64,000 nucleotides of DNA. It comes from Lepraria neglecta. Lineage: Eukaryota > Ascomycota > Lecanoromycetes > Lecanorales > Stereocaulaceae. The stretch's first letter is position 1. Each line of letters begins with the position of its first letter. A program made the position numbers and the translations under genes. The stretch spans positions 627,501-691,500 of the forward strand of contig CM065646.1 of NCBI GenBank assembly GCA_033220425.1, given 5' to 3'. The notes under the pieces are model-generated. The model searched no databases and was not told the origin of the DNA. It saw only the letters and a list, made by a program, of their open reading frames with translations. Below are positions 54,614 to 64,000 of the stretch, piece by piece.

Positions 54614-57600
54614 TTTCGAATGTGACTAGTATCATACCTGCGGCTTGCGAAACCTGTCTCTGGTAGCTGTGCCATCTCAGTTGGCTTACCGCGAGGACTG
54701 CAACTGCAACGAGCAAAAAGGCCAAGAGGGGTACTTTCACGATATGTTCGTTCCGCGCAGCGAACTATACTACTTTACGATTTTACGTCGCCAATATGCA
54801 GCACCTTATGTGAAGTAACACACCCACAGACCTCTGCCAGGACTCTGAATCACACATCAGTATGGATTGGAAGCCCAACAACCGATTCCAGGATAGCCAA
54901 AATCATCAATAAACACCCTCGCAGGGCAGATACCAACAACAACGACGGAGCTGATAGCAGATTAGCGCTTCGCTACCGCGCGGGATTGGGGACAGCAAGC
55001 TATTATGTATGTTTAGGCTATACCTGCTTTTTGAGGCTTTACCTGCTTGTTGGAACTGTTCAGGCGGCGGTCAATAGGACGCCGATTTGCTGTCGCTCTA
55101 CTTTCAGGAAGATGCATTGTCCAAAGAAGGGCCGGCGGGTGGAGTGATGGATGATCAACTACTCCCTATAATCCACATAATGCACGTCGAACCTACTTCT
55201 GAGATGTCCGAGACTTCTCACCAAGGCTTGCTCTCTAGAGGATGTATGGTCGAGGGGTCTTGTATCGCTAGCGTACCCAGGTCAAGCTGTTATCGCGCAA
55301 TTATACTTGCGTTGTGGTATTGAACGGAGATGGAATGCAAGCTTACGTCGATACCTTGCCTACTTGGCGAGTACGGATATTCATAAGGGAATGACGTCCC
55401 ACCTCATGTGGCTACTTTTTTTGTTCACTCAAGACGAGTCTGTCGTTGGCGTCTCATTGTGCAAGAATAATTTGATTTATGCTAATTGCCTCTTTGCTTG
55501 CTTCCCCCGGCTAACATTTGTTGAGATACTCGCTCCGCCGTGGTCAACTTGTGCTTTAGTGCCGATTACTTCGTGTTTATGTCAGGCGTTGACTTCTTTG
55601 TTAGTGTCCCTAGTGTTGATCGCTCGTCGTCGGGCGCAGGGGTTGTTGACCTTCTCTAACTCTTTGTACTTTTACCTGCACTTTTACACTCCGTGTCCTC
55701 ACACTCCTCATGCTCTAAATATACGCACCTTGGCCCTCACTAAAACCAAGTCCGAGGTCACGTGTTGTCGCGATATATATCTAGGGATGCGAGGATAGCG
55801 CTTTCCCTAGAAAAGTAAGAATACTAAAAGATGTGAGATACTTGGCGCACTGCTCCCTTTCTTCCACTCCGAACAATATCAATTATACTGTCTAGGACAT
55901 CTTCTATCTTTCTTTCATCACAAAATCGCAATAAAGATTGCAGGGTCACTTATGTCTATTGCAGCTTTATGTCATGCTATCATTCCTACTCGCGTTATGA
56001 GCTACTCGTTGATACCATTCTTTGATCCTTTCACCAGGTCATTAAAGCATCAAAAACACTATTGCTGTTCAAAGCGTAGCATCTTCGCATTTACGAAACA
56101 TTAAGAGTCTTATATCATTATTCACTAGCTACGTTGGAAGCTCGCCTCGCTTCTTCCAATTCAAAGTGGCCACACAATGGGCAGTTCCATCCAAATTAAA
56201 TCACTGGCGTCGGAGAAGACCAATTCTGGATGTGAACGAGTAACTAATGCCTTAATTGACTCCAGAGACTAAGCCAAATCCCTCGCCAAAATATCCCCTT
56301 CTTCCAATTCGACACGAGCTGGTACTTTACCACCAATAGTCACTTCCACTTCTACAGCATCTCAGGCCTTTCATTAGATGAATACCTACGTCCGAAGCTT
56401 CCTCTGAGATTGCTGTCACTAACGTCGCTATCCATAAACCTCACTGTCGTGCAGCACGAGCATATTTTTTTGTCGTGGTTGGTCGAAGCTTCTTTTTTGT
56501 ATCCCATCAATGGCGGAAGGGCTTGTTTCAGGGGTTACCGAGGTTCAGCCGGCGTATTTGCAACACCAAATTCCTTCAACTTCTTCCACTATATAGCACT
56601 CATAATCCACTATTAAGCCTCCAAACTGCTAGAATGCCTCGCAATCGTTGCAGGCAAGAAGGTCACTTAGCCCGCTGAGAAACGGAAGACTCTAGGAGAG
56701 TTATCAGTCAATACGGTGCAGAGTGTTAGGCTGGATCGCAAGCGCAAAGAGTCGGTCCCAAAGAGTAGATTTGGCTGCAAGCTTTGCCGCATCTCTCTAT
56801 GCAATCATAAAAAATATTGGAATAAGTATAAAGGCTATTCAATAGAAAAATACATAGTGGTGTTGATAATTCGTCGATTTGCAACGAGCCCTTGCCTCCG
56901 CCATCGATGGGATAGGATACTAGGGGGATAGAAGTAGAGAATGTGTCCAAAAGACCTTAGAAGAGGACTGTGGACAGTAAAAGTATCTGGTAGAGTCTGA
57001 GTCCAGGTAAGCGATGAGTTCAGGAGTACAAAGGATCGCGATCGCCGTGGAATTCTCTTCGACTGGGTCGGTGGCGTTGGAGCTGCGTCGGGGGCAGACT
57101 TTCGAGAGAGACGGTTAGTATGAGTCGACAGCAGAGGGGAATGAGGCAACAAAGGGACACCGGGCGAAAGAAAAGGGTGAGGGAAGGTGAAGAACAGATA
57201 GAAGACGTGGCAGGGACGGACGGTATTTCATGCCTTGCGAATAGTACCGTGGCCTGGCACATGTATTGGCATTGCACGTGATGTAGTCAAAGGGTCGGGC
57301 GATGTTAAGCTGCCTGATTGAGCCGCATAGCCAGTGGGATGTGCTCAATCGTGAATGTACAGCAGTGGTTGGTGGTCTAGCAGGCGGGCGCCAACGAAGG
57401 CAATTGAAGCCGGGCCCAAGGCAACAATTTCAGGCTTCGGCGTGCTGCGGCTCTGCACTGCTCCCCGAAGCTCACCTTGGCTCAGGCACGGCTCAGGACA
57501 CTCACCACTGGCTCACCTTAGAGCAGCCCTCTGCTCACTTTCGAGGCTAGAAGCGGAAGGGGCAGAAATTTCTCGTGATCATGTCTACAGAGGTAGACCT

Positions 57601-58314
57601 TACCGCCGCCGATTTCAAATAGGAACGTTAGTATTATATAGTGGAATGTCTGGCGGTGCCCCTAGCACTAAGCCTAAAGCGGTTAGCGTATTATTTCACC
57701 GGCCTAAGCGCGTGAAAAGTCTGTTTACTTGTGCAAGCGACTCTATAGATTTAGCAACTCATGTAATATCAACATCGTTCTTCTCATACGAGCCTATTAG
57801 CTCGCCCAAATGCTAAAGTTTCCTGGCATGTAGGTGGAGGTTGTGACGTTATAGACAAATAGGAGGAGAACTAAGCGTGATGCTCAAGATATGTGTGATA
57901 GCGATTTCGTGATGAAGGTATAAAGTCATGAAGGATCTCACTTGTCTGACGGCAATGCCGATAAGCACCCAGCTGGAAATATCTCAAATTGAGAATGAAA
58001 AGAAAGGGTAGTTAGAGTAAGGGCGCTTCGAGATCGATCTTGGCAATTCATAGCATAGATCAAGCGAAGCGTATTGTGTTGAGCTTCCAAAGGGCACAGC
58101 CGCTAGTGGGCGTCACGTGCAACACAAATAACATGACTTCCATAGTGTTACCGCCTTGACACGCTGTACACAAGTACTCTGCTTATCACGTCATAACATG
58201 CTGCTTACTGCAGCATTCAGATTAGTACGCGAATCCCTATGTTTGAACTTTGAGTGTCACTGACGGTCCCTAATAGACCGAAAGTGTCCCACAACAGCTT
58301 CTGAAGTATGCGGT
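54614..58314. other. 3.7-kb gene-poor region
   Basis: T-rich open frames (for example 55307-55798) and a C/T/G-rich stretch (57380-57550) have no family motif or splice support. Apart from the possible fragment at 56130-56380, I see no gene, RNA or transposon ends. Confidence 0.5.
56130..56380 (-). pseudogene. Short coding-like remnant
   Basis: On the minus strand a coding-like stretch reads AVEVEVTIGGKVPARVELEE then GDILARDLA. After a stop it continues SLESIKALVTRSHPELVFSD and LIWMELPIVWPL. Composition and alternating hydrophobics suggest a former gene. No family was recognised and both ends are undefined. Confidence 0.25.
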
Positions 58315-61300
58315 ATGGAGGATGCATTTTTTGAAAGTCGGCCGAGGGAGCTTGACCCTCTCGACGAACAGTGGCTCGAAAATCACAGGACATTCTTAGA
58401 TTTGAAGAGGCTTCAACAGATATGGGATGAGTATGATTGTCCACATACTTTCTTGACGACACCAGAACTAAGAATGTTGTCAGTGATGGTTTCAATGAAT
58501 ATACGAGACAAAATCTAGCATCCAGTAAACAGGATGAGCCCAGCGCTCGGACATTGGTACACAGCTTTATTCAAGACACCCGACGCGCCTTCTCCTTGCA
58601 GCTCAGTGAAATCCAAGATAAAGCCATTGGGCTGGAAAGTCCGCTTCTCCCTCGCACATTTCTTGATCATGGACCTGCGATACGGCCCGTGTTAGCTACC
58701 AAAATAATTCGGTGCGTCGACGATCTCTCCAACATGCCTCTACAATATCCAGAAGTCCCACAGATCACCAAAGAAGACATCATCTCAGCTATAAGAGACC
58801 TGTTTGAGGAACGTCGAGCTCTAACATCAGAAGCTGGGCGAAAGCAACGGCCACTCTCATGGATATTACTGCGCGATACTATTGGCTCACGGTTCTTCTA
58901 TAAATCTGGAACACGACGTGGTTCAGTTGCATCGCAGATCGTCTACGAAGACGTCTCAGACTGTTTCCCAAAAGCCTTTTGGGATGCACAACACACGTGC
59001 TTGGATCCAAAAAAGAGGGAGGCATTCAAAGTTGTCGACCCTGAGCTTGTCGAAAATAACTTAGAGCTCCTGTTCTCTAGAGCTGCTCTTCGCAAATTTT
59101 CAGGATCCAACACTTTCATCAAAATCCTTGCTTGTCTCTACGGCCGCTATCGAGAGCACTTTGCCAAGTCACGCTACAAAGTACTGTATCAGAAAATCAA
59201 ACAAGGGTCCAAGCTGGCTGAAGCTTGTTTCTTTAACGACAAAGTCACAGGGCAACGACGGCAACGCGAGGTAAAGGTCGGCATCTATTACTCGACAACA
59301 GGGTTTGATGGAGACAGCTCTGAATCTGATACCGAAGAACCTTCGTCAGACATTGAGCCACAGAAAGATATGGCCAGGTGTGCCAGGAATTCAAGTCGGA
59401 ACTGTAAACGGCTTCGGGACAGAATCCTTTCTAAGTTCCATCCAAGCGAGGCCGTGAGCCTTTTCGAGGCGTCCGGTCTGTCCCAAGTGAACCAGCACCT
59501 TCTCCATGAATTGAAGTCGTTCGCCAGGAGGATCCATAGCTCTGTGATTCCTGAAGTCGAGAACGAGGACGAGGAAATCACGCTCCTATACCTCTGCCAG
59601 GCGATCGTTGCCCTGGCGCGATGTGGCCAATTCTTGGCAACAGACTCCAATACAACCGGCATTAAAGTTCAGGATATCATGTCTCTCCTTCCCGGCCACG
59701 CTATGACAGCAGCTGCTTTTCACTTCACGGTTTCCTCTTCAATTGCTCTCAGAGCAACTATGACCGTTTCCATTGTTCCGCCTTCTCTGGTGGCAAAATG
59801 CCTGTCCAACTCCACCCCTACCGATTATGGGCAATTGGCAGGTTATTTCTGTCCTTTGGACTTCAAGGACGAGTATTACGTGCCGAGAACGGTAATCATA
59901 CACGACATTAATAGTTGTTGTGCTTTGGCCGTCTGCGAGGTAACAACTGCAAAACGGCATCACACTGAGAACACAGGAGAAACTCGTGTAAGTACGACGT
60001 GCGCAATAGTCACTATCTTCAGCAGATCCATGGAAGACAAAGACCGCACAATTTTTGAGCAAACCCTTGAGGGGTTGCTCAAAATTGTGTTTCCAGAGCC
60101 GCTTGACCCTACCACTTTAAGCATCCCCGTGAGGAGCGCTTGGTGGACCCTTGCTGATTCCCCTGCTACCGAGATAGTGTGGAGAGAATCCTTAGAGATC
60201 ACGCCAGCCTGTCCGAATGATGCTTCACTGATACTCATCCATGCTGTCTTCGGCATATTAGGGCACGTTCGAAGAAGTACACTGGGTTTACTTATGGGAT
60301 GGGAGTCCTTTCGCACTGACGGACCCCAGCCACTTCCACTCACTCAGCATCCTGTTAATATAGAGAACGCTCGCCGCTTAGCTTCGTCCCAAGTCAGCGA
60401 GTTTTTGGAACGGGAGACTCGCCTTGACTGCACTTATGGGCGAATGGCTTCAAAGGGAATGGAAGGGAAAAAGGACTCTGAGCCAGCCGGGCTGTCTAGC
60501 ACAGATGATGAAGAAGCTCAGGAATTTGTTGAATCTATTTCCAACAGCGACATCAATCAGCATGTAGAGCACGATCCTGCGGCTTTCGAGGAAAGTGAAC
60601 GATATGGATTAAATGGGCGTTTCCAGAAGCTTGCCGATCCCCGGCTTGATTCCCCGTCACATCCTCGCTTTCAGAAGCCTTTTGCAAATTTACCGAAGGT
60701 GAAATATGATTTGCGTGAGACGAACAATGAGGCTTGTATCTCTGATCGTATCAATCAGCTCCTTACGCAGGAGGAGCTTGACTTTTACAAGTACACCGCA
60801 GAGAGAGACAATATCATAGGAGATGCTTCTCAAAGGATGACTCACATAGTCGATGACAATAGTAGGTGCGCCGCGGCCATTCAGTAGTGATTTCTATAGA
60901 CCCAGGTGCAGGCTAAGGGGCTAAAAATGATACACCGCACTGACTAGCGTATAGGCAATCCTCAGAAGTGGCATCCTGCTGTACTTAGACACAGGCGTCG
61001 TTTCGGTGATAAACTAAGGATCAATGCTTCTCTTATGTTGAGCTTCAACAACTATAAAGAAGCGGCAGCGAGCGGTTTCTCTACAACATATTGGCAATGG
61101 AGTATAGCCAATGCGCTGAGCTCGGAACGCGAAAGGATTGTTTCAAGATGCACTAACCTGCGCAACCAATCGTTGGACATCCAATTCGTCTTAGGCCAAG
61201 ATGAATTGACAGAAGAGCTTCTTGATAAACTAAGAGAAATTGACGTCGACAATCCAACGACAACCGGAGACTACAACACCTGTTATCTTTGTATTGTCTT

Positions 61301-64000
61301 TCTACCTTCCGAGCTCCCTGGAGCATCTCGATTCAAAATCATCCTATACTTTGGCAGCGCGACTTCAGAACTTGGTGAAGCCAGTCGCTTGAGGACACAT
61401 GAATTGATAATGGCAAAAGGGCATAAAGAGATTTTGCCGCTACGTCGTTTGGACGATAATTCGAGGTATCAGCATATATCTCTCTTCCACGAAATAGCGA
61501 CTTTGCCGGGCGCTATTCGCAAGTTCTGTGCCGTTCATAGGTTTCCTCAAATCCAGAATAACTCGCTAGCAGCCATGGATGCGAAGATCTTGGCTTATGA
61601 GTGCGAAAATATCTGTATCATTTCTATGGGCAAATTGAGCCTTGGCTCCCGCCGGAACGGAAATTCCATTCTGAGAAAGCTATGCGGTGACTTAACGAAT
61701 TACTTCAGAGAGGAAAGACTTGAGCCAGATTTCAGGCATCTATTTGACGTTGCCAACCGTTGTCAGCCCATGACACAACCGCTTCAGGCGCCATTCTACA
61801 ACTCAAGAGGAAAGGAGATATATGACAAATTATCCGTTTTGTGGCTCCAGACTTGTAAATTGTCGCTATCGCTTGCTGAAGCTGATCGTTTGCTCAAGGA
61901 ATTAGAGGGCGACAGCTTCGACCCATTGGAGCTCTCTCCCGGGGCGCTCTACAGGAAGCGTCTAGCTATTGTTTTCAGGTACGCTGCCCTCCTTCGCAGT
62001 AAGGGAGAAGTCTACCAATATCGAGGTTATCGAGACTACCGACACCACGTTGTTGCCGCTGCAGGGGTTATTCGATATGCCCACTCAATTGGTTGTGCTC
62101 GTGGACCTGACGCTAATGGCATCTACTTCATACGTCCTCTGGACATAGATTGGCAACAGGTTGCCCTTGAAGCGAGACATCTACTACCAGAGGAAACATC
62201 AAAGTTAACTGAACAGCGTCTGCGACGAATGTGGATAGATGATTTTTCCATGTTTCGTGGAATCGCTCGTCAAGCGATGGTTAAGGAAAATTTTGAATTC
62301 TTACGAGGTAATGGAAGGATCTGAGATCTAAAAATTTGGCTAATTGGGTGACTTAGACACGTTCTTAGGGGATTTCACCAAGCTTGATGTTAGCAATCGA
62401 AAAACTTTCATGCCAGATTTTGTTTACAAGCGAATTCAGCAGATTGCTCGCGCGAAAATTTATGAAGAAGCTGCCTCAAGATCGCCCTCATTCGTTCAAT
62501 GGGAAGGTGAAAGATCGATTGTCAAAAGCGGAGGTCTCCAGAGGATCCAAAAATCGATCTGCTGGAGTGTAAAGTCTCAGCTACAGCGCGACTATCGACA
62601 TAGCGCTAAATCTTTTGACGCTGTATGGCAGAGTGAATTGGTGTCCTCCGTCATCCTGGTCCAATACTCAAAATTGGCTTTTGTCCTTTCCAAGGGCTAT
62701 GTAACCCCGGATGCTTGGGAAGCCTGGAGCGTGCTACCAGCGTGGATGCCCCCAGAGACGTCCCTCTTTCATGACAATCAAATGGATGCCAGAACGCAAG
62801 ATGAGGGGCGGTCAGGTTCCAGTAGTTCCTTGGTATCAACTCCGCAGGATGTTTTAGACACTCTTGCGGAATTGCAAGCGAGGTACGATGCGAGGGCATG
62901 GAACAATCAGCCCCGGGAGGTGGAAGAGCAAAGCCTGGAACATCTTGCGCACGCTTCTGGATCTAGGGGTACGAACAAAGGAGCATTTGAATGGCTGCAA
63001 GAGCGTGTGTCCATCAAGGCCATTAAGTCATGCTTTGCTGTTGGTGAGCGGGCTGTTGCACGAAGAGAAGCAGAAAAGAAACCTGAGGTTTCAGACACCA
63101 CGTCGGCGATCTCCAGTCTCTCAATGATTCAACGCGCACAGCAACAGGGTAAGAGAAGTGCTGGCAGAAAAGAGACTCGGGGAGCGCCAGCAAGACTAGA
63201 AGATCCTAAGACCAAGGTCATCAAAACAAAATATTCAAGGGGAAAAAACGGTTCAGAGACTCCGCCAGATTTGAAACATCTTGAGAAGAAAAGTAGACAG
63301 CAACGGAAGGCCCCTCTCCAAGAGAATGAGTCGAAGGCAATCTGTAGACCAAAAAAATTCAATAGGTCCATCGAAGGTGGCGTGAACCCCCTTATGGAAG
63401 ATAGGCCACTAGTAGTCTCGCCCATTCGATCGCTACGTCAAGAGACCATAACCCAATACCTGATCCGGTTGCATTCCCTCCTCCCAGACCAATGCCGCCA
63501 AATCAACAGTGAGTATCCCCTATGACGACAATTGTCCGATTACTAACACGCCAATGCAGGCAAAGAGGATCTCGAGCTTCTTAACATCCTTGCCTTACGA
63601 TCGGACAGCGAAAGAATTACATTGGCGAAGGAGCTAGTGGCGAAACACAATGACAGTAAATTCAATCAATGGCGTTTTCTAGAGCGCTACGTTTGGGATC
63701 AGCCTGTTACGAAGGTATTCGCATCAGGGCTCTACAGAACGTTAAATTGGAATGATGATTCTAATGGTATGTACTGATCAACCTGTTTATCGAACAATTC
63801 GGGCCTTTCTAATGAATATGGCATCAGAGCCCTTGTTTCGCATCCTCAGAGAGGAACTCTGCCGAACGACCGTGCAGTCGACTGATGACATTGCTACAAT
63901 CAACGCTCTCCAGCCATTCGCGCCCAAAGCTATTGAGAAACGAAAGCAACTTGTGTCCGAGTTTTCGAAGCGAGTGGATTTGGATAGTGGATTAATAGAC
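58315..64000 (+). CDS. Very large uncharacterised multi-exon protein, possible GIY-YIG-like segment; 3' end outside window
   Basis: Six exons keep one frame: 58315-58430, 58484-60861, 60955-62307, 62357-63508, 63560-63766 and 63828 to the edge, at least 1,793 codons. Every junction is GT-AG with agreeing phase (for example GTATGA...TCAG, GTAGGT...ATAG, GTAATG...TTAG, GTGAGT...GCAG). The start is MEDAFFESRPRELDPLDEQW. The first about 830 residues look globular with no known motif. At about residues 935-1040, YNTCYLCIVFLP, then IILYFGSATSELGEASRLRTH, resembles a GIY-YIG nuclease pattern (YxGSAT, R-x-x-H). After about residue 1330 the chain is charged, and it becomes helical again near the edge. 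Read exon by exon it could be taken for three genes. No stop interrupts it, so it appears intact and under selection. Function unknown. Confidence 0.7.

Noticed and set aside
54504-54740. Minus-strand frame with a signal-peptide-like start (MKVPLLAFLLVAVAVLAVSQ)
   Set aside because: It overlaps antisense the 3' end of the Hsp70-like gene and shows no conserved continuation.
55307-55798. 163-codon T-rich open frame as a membrane protein gene
   Set aside because: The hydrophobicity follows from T-rich composition; there is no family-like pattern and it is isolated.
1-64000. CRISPR arrays, rRNA genes, LTR or other virus-derived elements, Starship-type captain genes
   Set aside because: No regularly spaced repeats, rRNA sequence, reverse-transcriptase/integrase motifs or DUF3435 recombinase motifs were recognised by eye.

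Overview
The window is chromosomal DNA of a filamentous ascomycete (Pezizomycotina). The evidence is short GT-AG introns of about 45-190 nt with CTAAC/CTGAC-like branch sites, fungal-type orthologues (KU80, DBP8, an ING/PHD protein, a Fkh-type FHA-forkhead factor, an RBM5-like G-patch splicing protein), and Tc1/mariner and Fot1/pogo transposons. One of the transposons shows repeat-induced-point-mutation (RIP)-type damage. I cannot fix the class; Leotiomycetes or a related lineage is a guess.

Layout. (1) 1-6.3 kb is a decayed metabolic patch: the 3' end of a cytochrome P450, a broken NADPH-P450 reductase immediately behind it, two broken short-chain dehydrogenases and one unrecognised broken gene. 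(2) 6.9-7.9 kb is a non-autonomous Fot1/pogo derivative whose catalytic domain is deleted. (3) 8.0-13.3 kb holds an IFI6-like membrane protein with a frameshift, a TMEM205-like protein and an RBM5-like splicing protein. (4) 13.5-15.6 kb is a pogo-like transposon riddled with stops, mostly at glutamine or tryptophan codons. (5) 16-43.2 kb is a gene-dense housekeeping block: an MJ1316-domain protein, a polytopic membrane protein, KU80, an NTF2-like protein, a DUF676-type hydrolase, a Ser/Thr-rich single-pass membrane protein, a Pol III tRNA-like unit, an ING-type PHD protein, a DEDDh exonuclease-like protein, a forkhead factor and DBP8. (6) 43.2-51.5 kb is accessory: a 181-bp MITE in the DBP8 upstream region, a secreted HEXXH zincin candidate, an apparently intact 4.0-kb DD34E mariner-like element that carries a second intact 680-aa gene, and a 1.3-kb Tc1-like element. 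(7) 51.5-64 kb is repeat-scarred and gene-poor, with one Hsp70/actin-fold membrane protein and, at the right edge, a very large multi-exon gene (at least 1,793 codons, continuing out of the window) with a possible GIY-YIG-like segment.

The core genes do not form one pathway; they are DNA repair (KU80), rRNA processing (DBP8), splicing (RBM5-like), chromatin (ING/PHD) and transcription (forkhead) genes in ordinary fungal synteny. The most unusual object is the two-gene mariner-like element at 46083-50073, followed by the giant gene at 58315-64000. All splice sites were read by eye, using reading-frame continuity and GT-AG consensus; none was tested with transcripts.
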